64,000 bases of DNA from Curvibacter delicatus NBRC 14919 (GCF_001592265.1 NZ_BCWP01000010.1:35165-99164); one strand, 5' to 3'. Positions 47,613 through 57,047 are shown, numbered from the stretch's first letter. Notes: generated by a model from the sequence alone, not told the origin. Program-made: numbers and translations.

Positions 47613-48158
47613 TTACGGCGCAACCGCTGCTGGACGCAACGGGAGCTCGGCCATCATCTCATTCAACAACTGATTCGCCACGCCTGACAAGGGTGCCCGG
47701 CTCCAGCCGCTCCTGGCACCGGAGGCGCTCCAGACCACCCGGCCGTCCGCCAGATCGATCACCTGCAAGGTCAGCCCCACGGCCGGCTCGCCGTCGATGC
47801 CGACCTTGTAGCGCCACTCCTCCACCACGCCGGTCAACCCATAGCGTGCGCCCTGCTCACGCGCCCATTTCTGCGCCTCTTCCACGACACGGCGCTCCGC
47901 CGGCTCGAACAGGCTGTCGCGCGACAAGGTCGCGGGATAACGCACCAGGTTGTCAACACCGCGCAAACGCAGCACATGTTCTGCGATGGACTCGGCCGCA
48001 AGCCCCGCCTGCGGCGTGTCGGTGTGATTCACCATCGGCAGCAGAACCCATTTCTGGTCGCGGACCAGCGCAGTCCCGGACGACACCGAACTGAGCGTGG
48101 AACAACCCGCCATGGCAAGCGCCGCGAGTACGAGCAGAGAACGTCTGTTGAGGTTCAT
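47613..48158 (-). CDS. pelC: Pel outer-membrane lipoprotein PelC
   Basis: PelC forms a ring on the inner face of the outer membrane that funnels Pel to the PelB barrel. The 181-residue lipoprotein has lipobox MAGC (Cys about 19) and KWVLLPMVNHTDTPQAGLAA, VVEEWRYKVGIDGEPAVGLT and VVWSASGARSGWSRAPLSGV. The ATG at 48158 is preferred over one six bases upstream because AAGG sits 6 bases before it. It overlaps nothing and lies 13 bp after the pelB stop. Confidence 0.92.
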   Translation of the reverse strand: MNLNRRSLLVLAALAMAGCSTLSSVSSGTALVRDQKWVLLPMVNHTDTPQAGLAAESIAEHVLRLRGVDNLVRYPATLSRDSLFEPAERRVVEEAQKWAREQGARYGLTGVVEEWRYKVGIDGEPAVGLTLQVIDLADGRVVWSASGARSGWSRAPLSGVANQLLNEMMAELPLRPAAVAP

Positions 48159-48171
48159 ATCCATCCTTCTA

Positions 48172-51147
48172 TCAAAAATAATGTCGGTACCGAAGAGCAA
48201 GCACCCGCGTCAAGGCACCTGTTCCTGCTCCACCACTGCTCTGTTCGATCCGCAAGGACAAATGGTCCTCGCCGGTGACCGTCCCGGCGATGCCGAGTAC
48301 GCCCACATAACCGCCCCCGTTGAGGCTGTTGCTGGTTGAGCAGGTCTCAAAGAACGGCTTGAACGCGCGGGAATAGACCTCCTGGACGCTTTGCCCTGCG
48401 CGGTTTTCACCAAGCCCGAGACATGCGCCCCACGTCGTGCTGCCCTGCGGAAGGAAATACTTCATCGAATCGACGGTGCCCGCCACCACGGCGGCACGCA
48501 CCGCCGGGGACAGCTCCCGCGTCCGGTCATCCATGTTGTCATCGTAGGCATAGCTCTGCTGCATGCCAAAGAGGCGCACGCGGAAGTCCGGATATTCCGT
48601 CCTGATCCTGTGCCCGACTTCGAATTCATGGACACGCCCCGTCCCTAAGCTGTCGCCCGACTGCGTCTGATAACGCGCCACGCGTGCCGTCATGCGCACA
48701 TACTCTCGCCGACCCAAGGCGTAATTGAAACCCAGTTGCACATGGTCCTCCGAGCCGGCAACGCGCAACGGCAGGCTGTCGCTCGAATCAGCGCGCCAGC
48801 CCAGCGTGCCATCCAGCGCCAGCCGGCGACCCCAGAACCAGGTCTGCGCGAAACGCAGACCAGTGTTCCTGTCGCGCTCATCCCGTTGAAAGACATGGAT
48901 CTGGGTCTCCCCCCGTTCACGCTGCCAGCGCATGCCCAGGCTCGTCAGTCGTTCCGATGCCGGCACGTAGGACGCCAGTACCGGCTCGGCACTGGCTTGC
49001 GAGTTTTCCGCCCACCCCAGCAGCAACTGCCGGCCGACACCCAGGGCGAGACGCGCCTCCATCTGACGGCTGCGCACATCCAGGTCACCATACTGGTTCT
49101 GGGCGTACCTGAACTGCAGGTAATTCGCCCGCAGAGGAACCTGCTGACGGTAACGCTCATGCATGTCAGCATCATCGTCATTCCCCTGCATCGCGGCAAA
49201 CGCAGCGCTCTCGGCCTGGGCGTGATTGCCCAACGCTGCAGCCATGTCATAGCGGTTGCTGAGTGGCAGGCGGTCTGCATGGTCCGCCAGCAGGCTTTTC
49301 ATGGCCTGGCCATCACCGGCCTGCAGAGCCATCTGGCTTTGCAGCATCAGCGGCGGCGTACGTCCGGGCTGCCCCGCTTGCCGGGCGTAGTTCAACCACA
49401 GCCATTGGCGGGCGTTGGCCTGCTGCTCCGTTGCAACCGCCCAGCCCAGAATGAGGTCACGGGTCTGGGCGGCGTCCTCCTGCGCTGCCGGCACCCCACG
49501 CAAACGGCCCGCCACCTGGCGCACCAGGGCCAGCGATGAATCACCCGGCCGATTCAGCAGCGCCAGTTGTGTCAAGGCCAGGAGCTCCGGCTGCTTGTCA
49601 GGCGCAGCGAGGGTCGCCTGTCTCTCCCGCAGACGCAACCAGGCATGCTGGCGCACACGCGCCGCCATGCCGGCTTGCTGAACCCGCTGCAAGACCTCGG
49701 CGTAATTGAGCAGCAGCAGAATATCGTCCGGATTGCGTCGCACTTCCTTGCGGTACCAGACCAGCGCTTTCTGCGGCTGGTCGAGCACCAGATTCGCTGC
49801 CGCAAAAGGCAGCCAGTAAGCGGTGTCCTTGTGGGCGCTTGCCCGCAGAACGCCCAGCAACGCTTCCAGTTCCTTCCTGCGGCCGGCATCAATCAGGAAC
49901 CACAGGGCTGGTGTTGCAACTTGCGGGTCGAACGGGTTGATGGCCAGAGCACGTCGGTAGTCGTCCCAGGACTTCTCGGGCTCGGCCACCCGCTGGAAGT
50001 GCTGTGCACGCAGGACCAGAAAACGGACCTCTCGCTCAAGACCTTCCAGCTCCTGCACCTTGAGTTGCTGGTAAAGCTGCGCCTCACCTTTGGCATCTCC
50101 GGCTTCAGCAAAGATGCTCAATGCCTGCAACAGGTTTTCAATATTTCCGTACCGTCGATAGGCCTCGAAAGACAGATCCGCCGCCACATCAGGATGCCGC
50201 TGGCGAACCAGGTAGATCAGACGCCCCCAGTCTCCGGCCGTGGCGGACGGGCTAGGCACGTAACGCCGATAGGCCATTTCGGCCGCATCGCTCTCCATCA
50301 ACTCCCACGCCGTGTTGCCGAGCAGACGCCAGAATTCCTCGGCATCCTCGTCATTCCCTGCAGCTTCCGGCACGTCGTTGCTGTGCGCCAGCAACAGTGC
50401 ATAGGCCTCTCGCTCCCGGTCACGCCGCAACAACAACACCGCGGCGCGCAGCGTCGCTTCGGTAGAGAACGGTTTGAGCCGCGCACGCTCCAGGTACAAC
50501 CGCAACGCCTGCTCATCTTCGCCCGCGTTTTCCGCCAGCGCGGCTGCGTGCTCAAGCAGCCGACCCTCGTGCCGCTTCTGATACTGCACCTCGAAGAAAC
50601 GGCGACCCTGCTGGGGTTTCCCGACCGCTTCGTACAGAAAACGGATGTCGGCCCATTGGGCACTGCTGAGCGGCGTGCGCGCGGCACGGTATTCCCACGC
50701 CTCGATCGCGACATCCGGTTGTCCCACATAGGGGGCCAACCGGATGACGCCATTGATCACCTCGTCTGACCGAACACCTTGCTGGAACAGATACGCCCAG
50801 TTTTCCCAGGCCACCAAGGGATTGCCCACCCATTCGGCCACACTGGCGAGTCGCTGGCGCCACGTCACATCCGTGGGCACACTCTGCACGGCCTTGCTGG
50901 CCAGAAGATAGGCCCGCTTGAGATCGCCACTGCCCATGAATGCCGTGAACGCCAAGTCGTAGTCATCCTGATTGAAGGACCTCAACTTCGCTGACGCCAG
51001 GTCCGGCCCTGCTGCCGCCCTTAGTGCCGACGTCGCTTTTCCCGGCGCGGCCTCGGCAGCCGAATTGCCAGGCGGCCACGCCGAATCGTTGGCCACGCCC
51101 GCCTCGGCTGCTGCCATCAACAATGCCAACGTCAGCCAGCGATTCAC
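48172..51147 (-). CDS. pelB: PelB outer-membrane export protein (TPR + beta-barrel part)
   Basis: This 991-residue protein carries most of PelB: a periplasmic TPR scaffold (about 45-660) and a C-terminal beta-barrel porin (about 690-991) ending in an aromatic strand (LRYRHYF). In P. aeruginosa one 1193-residue PelB covers all of this. Here the frame starts at GTG 51147 with its own signal peptide (RWLTLALLMAAAEAGVA) and an AGGAG site 7 bases upstream. The start overlaps the stop of the preceding TPR gene (GTGA), so the split looks functional, not a sequencing frameshift. Confidence 0.92.
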   Translation of the reverse strand: MNRWLTLALLMAAAEAGVANDSAWPPGNSAAEAAPGKATSALRAAAGPDLASAKLRSFNQDDYDLAFTAFMGSGDLKRAYLLASKAVQSVPTDVTWRQRLASVAEWVGNPLVAWENWAYLFQQGVRSDEVINGVIRLAPYVGQPDVAIEAWEYRAARTPLSSAQWADIRFLYEAVGKPQQGRRFFEVQYQKRHEGRLLEHAAALAENAGEDEQALRLYLERARLKPFSTEATLRAAVLLLRRDREREAYALLLAHSNDVPEAAGNDEDAEEFWRLLGNTAWELMESDAAEMAYRRYVPSPSATAGDWGRLIYLVRQRHPDVAADLSFEAYRRYGNIENLLQALSIFAEAGDAKGEAQLYQQLKVQELEGLEREVRFLVLRAQHFQRVAEPEKSWDDYRRALAINPFDPQVATPALWFLIDAGRRKELEALLGVLRASAHKDTAYWLPFAAANLVLDQPQKALVWYRKEVRRNPDDILLLLNYAEVLQRVQQAGMAARVRQHAWLRLRERQATLAAPDKQPELLALTQLALLNRPGDSSLALVRQVAGRLRGVPAAQEDAAQTRDLILGWAVATEQQANARQWLWLNYARQAGQPGRTPPLMLQSQMALQAGDGQAMKSLLADHADRLPLSNRYDMAAALGNHAQAESAAFAAMQGNDDDADMHERYRQQVPLRANYLQFRYAQNQYGDLDVRSRQMEARLALGVGRQLLLGWAENSQASAEPVLASYVPASERLTSLGMRWQRERGETQIHVFQRDERDRNTGLRFAQTWFWGRRLALDGTLGWRADSSDSLPLRVAGSEDHVQLGFNYALGRREYVRMTARVARYQTQSGDSLGTGRVHEFEVGHRIRTEYPDFRVRLFGMQQSYAYDDNMDDRTRELSPAVRAAVVAGTVDSMKYFLPQGSTTWGACLGLGENRAGQSVQEVYSRAFKPFFETCSTSNSLNGGGYVGVLGIAGTVTGEDHLSLRIEQSSGGAGTGALTRVLALRYRHYF

Positions 51148-52043
51148 TGCGCCGCTCCTGTTGCAGGCTTTTCGGCAAAGACCAGTTGCCGTGCGTACTG
51201 GGCCGCTCGCGCAGGCTCACCGGCGGCCAGCGCTGTGCGCGTCAGGAAATTCAAGGTATCCCTGTCATCGGCCAAATCCCCGAGGTTTCGGTCCACCAGT
51301 TGCATGGCCTGCTCAAAGCGGCTCGCTGCCATGAGCGCGGAGACTCCTTGCCGGAAATAAGCACGCGCCAGATCCCGGTCTTCGGTCTGGTGCCTGGCCA
51401 GCATGAAGTATTCGGCTGCCAGCGCGTAGTGCCCTTGCGCCAGCTCCGCATGCGCGTAATCTGCCAGTGCCGTGCTGGGGTCCTGCTGCGAAACGCGCCG
51501 CAGGAACCTGAACCCCAGCTGCGTCAAACCCAGGTTAAAGGCCTCGGATGCGAATTCGCCGGCCAGTTGCGGCAGGACCTCGTCTTCGCTGGATTCGCGC
51601 AAGAATTCTGTCAGACGACGCTCCCATGTTGCACGGTCCGCACCGGGCAAGGCAGTGGACAGGATGCGCTCATAGCGGCGAAGCAGCAGCAAGCGCGCCT
51701 CGGAGCGCTGACGCGCGTCGTCGCGGCCCGACCGAAGTATCGGATTGAGCAAGCGCTCCAGTGCGGCCAGGTCAAGCTGATCCTGCTGCGCCCGCGCCAG
51801 CAGGATCGTCAGGTCGGCATTGCCGGGCTGGGTCCGGTGCAGGTTCTCGATATAAGACAGCGTCAGCTCGTCCAACGTCTCGCGTTCGTACAACTCTTCG
51901 ACCAATGCCTTCTGCGGAAAGATAGCACGCAGCAGCCCGACCATCAAGAGGGCCGCCAACAGCAGTTGCCAGTGATTGACGAGCTTGAGCCGCGGCGGCT
52001 CCTCGTCAATTCCGGCATATCGCTTCGAACGGTCTGGCAGCAT
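51144..52043 (-). CDS. PelB N-terminal part: membrane-anchored TPR protein
   Basis: A 299-residue protein with one hydrophobic anchor (about 24-41, HWQLLLAALLMVGLLRAIF) and TPR-like helices through the rest (NADLTILLARAQQDQLDLAA, YALAAEYFMLARHQTEDRDL, LNFLTRTALAAGEPARAAQY). It corresponds in place and make-up to the N-terminal TM-TPR segment of single-chain PelB. It overlaps the end of pelA by 38 bp and the next pelB gene by 4 bp. Inference: the inner-membrane-anchored half and the barrel half must pair after export, perhaps through TPR contacts and PelA. Confidence 0.85.
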   Translation of the reverse strand: MLPDRSKRYAGIDEEPPRLKLVNHWQLLLAALLMVGLLRAIFPQKALVEELYERETLDELTLSYIENLHRTQPGNADLTILLARAQQDQLDLAALERLLNPILRSGRDDARQRSEARLLLLRRYERILSTALPGADRATWERRLTEFLRESSEDEVLPQLAGEFASEAFNLGLTQLGFRFLRRVSQQDPSTALADYAHAELAQGHYALAAEYFMLARHQTEDRDLARAYFRQGVSALMAASRFEQAMQLVDRNLGDLADDRDTLNFLTRTALAAGEPARAAQYARQLVFAEKPATGAAQ

Positions 52044-54795
52044 GGGTATTCAGTTGGTAATGGAATTGGCCATCTCGGCCGCGCACCGGGACCAGATCGC
52101 GCCCACCGGCACGGACGCGACAGCGCTGCGCATTGGCCAAGGTCACGCGCAAGGGGACGTGTCCGGCCAGGTTCCAGCGAAAGCCATCCTCGGTGCGCTC
52201 TGCCGACTCCACGGCCGCATTGGCCGAAATCAATCTCACGCCCCCCATCGGCTGCGGCGCGACCCGCAACTCAGCCGAAGGACCTGACAGATGGACAAAG
52301 GTTTCTCCCTCGTGCTGGTTGAACCCGGCCACGGACTGGCTGGCCCTCAGGTTGGGAAAACCCAGTTCAGCCGGCAGCCGCACGGTGCGCAAATTGCCGT
52401 CACCGCGGATGCGCCATCCATTCGACGTTGTTGCAACGGCCATGTTGCGAAAGGCCTCCACCTTGCGCGCATAGTCCGAGGCAAAAACCGGCGTCAATTC
52501 CTGCGCCCGAACCCAGTCAAACACCTTGTCCAGTGACTTGAGCCCCGCCGGCTTGGTCACCAGATAGGTATGGAAATAAACATCGACCGGTTTCAGCCGC
52601 CTCGGCTTTTCGGTGAACTCAAACGTCTCCAGGACGCGCTCAAATCCGTAAAACGGCCCGGTCCAGTTGTTGGTGTAGACGTTCTCGTTCTGGTTGGGCG
52701 CAAAAACCTGGAACAGCCCGTTGCGCTCGATGCCAAGCCCTTCAACCGAGGTCAGCGTAGGGTTGGAATGCGTGGCCAGCGTATCGCCGCCATTCATGTT
52801 CAACACACCCACTTTTTGTGTCCAGGCCAGTGCATCACGCCCCGGTATGCAGTCTCCCGTCCAGAGAAACATTGCAACTTTTTTGCCCGCAGGTGCCAGG
52901 CGGCTCTGGACATAGTGAACCGATCCTTCGATCTCTCGCTGCAAGTCGTACTTGTAGCCCGGTATGTTCAGGTGATAGCCCTCTGCGGTGTCCTTGCGGT
53001 TGGCCATGCGCCAATTGAAGGGATGTGAATAACTGTGCGAAGCGATCTCCACCTGCGGCTCGCTGAAGATCTCCCTGGCCACGGCCTCCAGCCGGCCTGA
53101 CAGCTGTGGGTACAGACCTTGCGGCGACAGCTCGGCTTCGATCACCGACAGCGTCATCGGCAAGCGGTACTTCCTGACAACCCGGTCACGGACGACTTCG
53201 CCAGCAAAAGGATTGCCCGGCAGCTCCGAGCGACTGACAAAGCCGTCGCCATCCATGTGCACCATCAGCATTCGCCGGCCGCTTTCCGTCGTCACATCAG
53301 GCACCGGCATGAGCGGCAGACGCAAAGACTCACGGAAAAAAGCGAAGGGATCAATCACCCAACGGTTCTGCTCCCCACTGGACAGCGTCACCGTCGCGTA
53401 GGGAGCCATCACATACCCGCCCCAGGGGGTGATGGCAGCGGCCACCTGTTTTGCCGCGCCCTTGGTCAAGGTCAGCCAAGTCCGGCCTTGACTGATCGTC
53501 AGCGGCTGGAACTCGCTGGGATGGGGCCGTGGCTGACGCTCCAACCCGACCGTCGGCGCTTGCACGGCAATGCTGACGGGTCCGGCCTGGTCCGAGACAG
53601 TGGGCGCGTCAACCCCCAGCTTGTCCTTCAATGGCGGCTCCAGCAAGGGGCCGATCTCGTTGACCAGCGCCACCGGCACGCCTTCATCCACACGCAGTGC
53701 CAACCACGCGGCAAGTTTTGTCCGTTCGGGGGCTGTGCCCGGGGTCTCCAGCCAGAGCACCACGCCTGCGTAGCGTCCAGCCAGCCCGCCCTCTGGCAGC
53801 GACCGGGCGTCAACATACTCCACCATATAACCCAGGTGATTGAGCGGCATGGTGGCATAACGCACAGCATCCGTCGCGCGCAACGCATACTCGCTGGCCA
53901 ACGGGCTGTGGACGACCAGGATGCGCCTGGGCATCACTTCGACCAGGCCCACACCCAGGCTGGTCAGATCCGGCGTGGCGACCCAGGGAATAAAACCGAG
54001 GGACTCAATGCGTCGTGCGGTCTGTCTTGCCAACTCTCTTTGTGCCGGCGGTACATAGTCAATGACGATGCCGGGCAGACCGTATTCGTCACGGGCACGC
54101 TTGAGCTGCACCTGCAGCCATGCCTGATCGTCCTGAGGTACTTTCCGGTAAACAGCGCGCCCGGCGTCGTAACCCTGGAACAGGGACTCCGCCGCGATCA
54201 TCGCCACGTCACCACGTGTCTGTTCGAGAATCTCGAAACCACGGTTGAAGATCAGCTTGGCCTGCGGGTAACGGCGCTTGACCTCCTTCACAAGGGCGAC
54301 CAGCCCAGCCTCCTGACGGGATTTCTCCTCAGCGGTCTTGGCAAACAAGTGATAGGAATCCAGGGTATCGAGGAAAAAGCTGCGATACCCCTTTTCCCAC
54401 AAGGGTGCGACCACGGATTCAGAAAAAAATTGCGGCCATCCAGGTGCGGCCTGGTCAATCAAGCGGCTGCCCCAGTCCCTGTTCTCACCGCGCAACCAGG
54501 CTGCGGGGATGCGCCCGGCATAGGAACGAGACGGGTGCACTTCGCCGACGGACACGTAGGCGACCAACTCGGTCTGTGGCAGCTTGACCACCTGGGCATC
54601 CGGGACATGTCCCGGATCGACCACGACCAAGTCAAACGCCTGCAAGCTTTCCCAGGGAGGATTGCTACCGTAGAAAAAAGCGACCGCCGGCGCCGCCCAG
54701 ACAGATCCCGCCATCAGCAGGACACTCAGCAGCAGTCCGCACGTTTTCAGCGCATACGATGGCACGACCCCGGCAATCCATCGGATTGGGTGCAT
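52006..54795 (-). CDS. pelA: Pel hydrolase/deacetylase PelA
   Basis: PelA deacetylates and hydrolyses nascent Pel in the periplasm. The 929-residue protein has a signal peptide (LLLSVLLMAGSVWA), a GH166-type TIM barrel (about 38-290: FLDTLDSYHLF, AAESLF with Glu203 as the likely catalytic acid), a Rossmann-like middle, and a CE18 deacetylase domain (about 505-800). The deacetylase keeps D515/D517 in HMDGDGF and H587/H591 in SHSYSHPF, matching D528, H600 and H604 of P. aeruginosa. ATG 54795 has no clear ribosome site, only AT-rich sequence. It is the first pel gene. Confidence 0.96.
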   Translation of the reverse strand: MHPIRWIAGVVPSYALKTCGLLLSVLLMAGSVWAAPAVAFFYGSNPPWESLQAFDLVVVDPGHVPDAQVVKLPQTELVAYVSVGEVHPSRSYAGRIPAAWLRGENRDWGSRLIDQAAPGWPQFFSESVVAPLWEKGYRSFFLDTLDSYHLFAKTAEEKSRQEAGLVALVKEVKRRYPQAKLIFNRGFEILEQTRGDVAMIAAESLFQGYDAGRAVYRKVPQDDQAWLQVQLKRARDEYGLPGIVIDYVPPAQRELARQTARRIESLGFIPWVATPDLTSLGVGLVEVMPRRILVVHSPLASEYALRATDAVRYATMPLNHLGYMVEYVDARSLPEGGLAGRYAGVVLWLETPGTAPERTKLAAWLALRVDEGVPVALVNEIGPLLEPPLKDKLGVDAPTVSDQAGPVSIAVQAPTVGLERQPRPHPSEFQPLTISQGRTWLTLTKGAAKQVAAAITPWGGYVMAPYATVTLSSGEQNRWVIDPFAFFRESLRLPLMPVPDVTTESGRRMLMVHMDGDGFVSRSELPGNPFAGEVVRDRVVRKYRLPMTLSVIEAELSPQGLYPQLSGRLEAVAREIFSEPQVEIASHSYSHPFNWRMANRKDTAEGYHLNIPGYKYDLQREIEGSVHYVQSRLAPAGKKVAMFLWTGDCIPGRDALAWTQKVGVLNMNGGDTLATHSNPTLTSVEGLGIERNGLFQVFAPNQNENVYTNNWTGPFYGFERVLETFEFTEKPRRLKPVDVYFHTYLVTKPAGLKSLDKVFDWVRAQELTPVFASDYARKVEAFRNMAVATTSNGWRIRGDGNLRTVRLPAELGFPNLRASQSVAGFNQHEGETFVHLSGPSAELRVAPQPMGGVRLISANAAVESAERTEDGFRWNLAGHVPLRVTLANAQRCRVRAGGRDLVPVRGRDGQFHYQLNTHAARPFEAICRN

Positions 54796-54866
54796 TGATT
54801 TATTTATTCAAAACAATCCGTGCGCTCCGGTCCATGACAGACCGTTGCAGATCTGCTGACCTTTTT

Positions 54867-54895
54867 ATTGTCCCAACGAACGCACTTTCAGCCAA
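54867..54895 (-). promoter_or_regulatory. Candidate sigma-70 promoter of the pel operon
   Basis: On the minus strand TTGGCT (54895-54890) and GACAAT (54872-54867) are separated by 17 bp, which would start transcription near 54860, 65 bp before pelA. The match is moderate. Confidence 0.35.
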
Positions 54896-54933
54896 GTGGG
54901 CAGCAATGCTTTCCACTCGGCACAAACCCTTTA

Positions 54934-54951
54934 TCAATTGTATCGAATTGA
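54934..54951. promoter_or_regulatory. Palindrome upstream of the pel promoter
   Basis: TCAATT and AATTGA are perfect 6-bp arms around GTATCG, centred about 82 bp upstream of the predicted pel start site. The half-sites recall FleQ boxes (TCAAT/ATTGA), but the spacing is wider than the FleQ consensus I remember, so the binding protein is open. Confidence 0.35.
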
Positions 54952-54987
54952 CGGCTTGAAGTTTCGTTTAAGGACCGGTGTCGCAGG

Positions 54988-56001
54988 TCAGCGAGAGGAC
55001 CCGGATTCGCTCTGACGCTGGAATTTCCATGTGCTGCGGCACATGTCTTCCAGACCCAGCTGGGCCGACCAGCCCAATTCCCGAGCAGCCTTGTCGGCCT
55101 TCGCATAACAGGCCGCCACGTCACCAGGCCGACGTGGCGTGATCTTGTAAGGCACGGACTGGCCGCTGACATGCTCAAAAGCACGAACCATCTCAAGAAC
55201 ACTGCTGCCATGCCCCGTGCCCAGATTGACGGCATGCCAGCCCGCATGGTGGGCCAGGAAACCCAGGGCTGCCAGATGGCCTCGCGCCAGATCCATCACA
55301 TGGATGTAATCCCGGACACCGGTGCCATCGGGCGTCGGGTAGTCATCCCCAAACACTTGAAGTGCCTGCCGCTGCCCCGCTGCCACCTGCGCAATGTAGG
55401 GCATCAGGTTATTCGGAATTCCACGAGGGCTTTCGCCGATCAGGGCGCTGTCATGCGCACCCACCGGATTGAAATACCGCAAACAGGCGATGCGCCAACG
55501 CTGGTCGGACTTGGCCACATCCAGCAGCATTTCTTCGATATGCAACTTGCTGCGCCCATAGGGATTGGTCGCACTGGTCGGGTGCTTCTCGTCCAGAGGC
55601 AGGTACTGCGGCTCGCCATACACAGTTGCACTGCTGCTGAACACCAGGGTTCCGATAGACACGGCCTGCATGGCCTGCAACAGACTGATGGTGCCTTGCA
55701 CATTGTTGGCGTAATACTCGACCGGCTTGTCGACCGACTCGCCCACGGCCTTGAGCCCGGCGAAGTGGATGACAGCCTCAATGCCGGCCGCCCGCAGCGT
55801 CCGGGTCAACAATTCCGCGTCGCGAATATCCCCCTCGACAAACGTCATGGGCCGTCCAGTGATGTGCGCCAGATGATTGACCACCCTCCTGTCGCTGTTG
55901 CTCAGGTTGTCATATAGCACGACGTCGTGCCCGGCTTGTGCCAACACCACGGCCGTATGGCTGCCGATGTACCCAGTTCCTCCGGTCAGCAGAATATTCA
56001 T
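54988..56001 (-). CDS. galE: UDP-glucose/UDP-N-acetylglucosamine 4-epimerase GalE
   Basis: A 337-residue NAD-dependent epimerase of the SDR family. It has the GGTGYIGSHT dinucleotide motif, Ser124 (SSSATVYG), Tyr148 and Lys152 (NPYGRSK), and RDYIHVMDLARGH. At the residue aligned with E. coli Tyr299 it has Cys298 (DVAACYAKAD); human GALE also has Cys there and accepts UDP-GlcNAc, and E. coli Y299C gains that activity. It lies 192 bp upstream of pelA on the same strand, so it probably supplies UDP-GalNAc for Pel, as PelX does in some pseudomonads. ATG 56001 is the family start. Confidence 0.95.
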   Translation of the reverse strand: MNILLTGGTGYIGSHTAVVLAQAGHDVVLYDNLSNSDRRVVNHLAHITGRPMTFVEGDIRDAELLTRTLRAAGIEAVIHFAGLKAVGESVDKPVEYYANNVQGTISLLQAMQAVSIGTLVFSSSATVYGEPQYLPLDEKHPTSATNPYGRSKLHIEEMLLDVAKSDQRWRIACLRYFNPVGAHDSALIGESPRGIPNNLMPYIAQVAAGQRQALQVFGDDYPTPDGTGVRDYIHVMDLARGHLAALGFLAHHAGWHAVNLGTGHGSSVLEMVRAFEHVSGQSVPYKITPRRPGDVAACYAKADKAARELGWSAQLGLEDMCRSTWKFQRQSESGSSR

Positions 56002-56169
56002 GGCATGGGTTCCTTGGTCGTACTTTGTGAGGGCGATCGTGTCGGGTGACGTCAAACGAACACGGGCAGTTGCGGCCATCGTGGCACGCTCTCCCTGGAA
56101 ATTGAGACAATGCGGTTGTACGAACGGCAAAAAGCTGGCCGCATGTGTTGATCCAACCATCCTGCGACA

Positions 56170-57027
56170 ATGAACCCTATGAGCCAAGTTTATATCCTGA
56201 CCCTTTCCTGCCCGGACCGCCTGGGCTTGGTGCATGCCGTCTCTGGCTTCCTGCTGGAGCGCGGCGGCAACATCGAAGAAGCGGCGCAGTACAACGATCC
56301 GGCCACCGGCCTGTTCTTCATGCGCGTGCAGTTCGCCTGCGGCCAGGTGAGCTACGAGGACCTGCAGACCCAGCTCAAGCTGTTTGCCGATCCGTTCCAG
56401 ATGCAGTGGAGCCTTAAGGCCGCCGCGCAGTCGATGCGCACCGTCCTTTTTGTCAGCAAGGAAGGCCACTGCCTGAACGACCTGCTGTTCCGCTGGAAGA
56501 TCGGCCTGCTGCCGATCGACATCCGCGCCATCGTCTCGAACCACCGCGACTTCTACCAGTTGGCGGCCAGCTACAACGTGCCCTTCCACCACATCCCGGT
56601 GACGGCAGCCACCAAGCCACAGGCCGAAGCCAAGCAGTACGAAGTGGTGCAGGCCGAGGGCGCCGAACTGGTGGTGCTGGCGCGCTACATGCAGGTGCTG
56701 AGTGACGACATGTGCCGCAAACTTTCCGGCAAGGCCATCAACATCCACCACAGCGTCCTGCCCAGCTTCAAGGGCGCCAAGCCCTACTACCAGGCCCATG
56801 ACCGCGGCGTGAAGCTGATCGGTGCCACCGCCCACTATGTGACGGCCGACCTCGACGAGGGCCCGATCATCGAGCAGGACGTGGCCCGCGTCGACCACAG
56901 CAAGACGGTGGAAGACCTGACCGCCATCGGCCGCGACACCGAGAGCCAGGTGCTGGCGCGTGCCGTCAAGTGGCACAGCGAACACCGCGTCATCCTCAAT
57001 GGTCACAAGACCGTGATCTTCAAGTAA
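56170..57027 (+). CDS. purU: Formyltetrahydrofolate deformylase
   Basis: PurU hydrolyses 10-formyl-tetrahydrofolate to formate and THF, balancing one-carbon pools. The 285-residue protein has an N-terminal ACT domain (about 5-80: YILTLSCPDRLGLVHAVSGF) and a formyltransferase-like hydrolase domain. The latter includes VLFVSKEGHCLNDLLFRW, VVLARYMQVLSDDMC, INIHHSVLPSFKGAKPY and the C-terminal GATAHYVTADLDEGPIIEQD with the catalytic Asp. It is monocistronic and ends in a strong terminator. Together with adhC/fghA it is a second formate-releasing step in the window. Confidence 0.96.
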   Translation: MNPMSQVYILTLSCPDRLGLVHAVSGFLLERGGNIEEAAQYNDPATGLFFMRVQFACGQVSYEDLQTQLKLFADPFQMQWSLKAAAQSMRTVLFVSKEGHCLNDLLFRWKIGLLPIDIRAIVSNHRDFYQLAASYNVPFHHIPVTAATKPQAEAKQYEVVQAEGAELVVLARYMQVLSDDMCRKLSGKAINIHHSVLPSFKGAKPYYQAHDRGVKLIGATAHYVTADLDEGPIIEQDVARVDHSKTVEDLTAIGRDTESQVLARAVKWHSEHRVILNGHKTVIFK

Positions 57028-57047
57028 GCAGCATCGCTGCCAAACAG

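Noticed and set aside
48172..52043. pelB split as a simple frameshift or assembly error
   Set aside because: The downstream part begins with a ribosome site, GTG start and a signal peptide, which an interrupted single gene would not have at that point.
54934..54951. A true FleQ box in front of pelA
   Set aside because: The half-sites are similar, but the spacing is eight bases instead of the two I recall for FleQ, so it is reported only as a palindrome.
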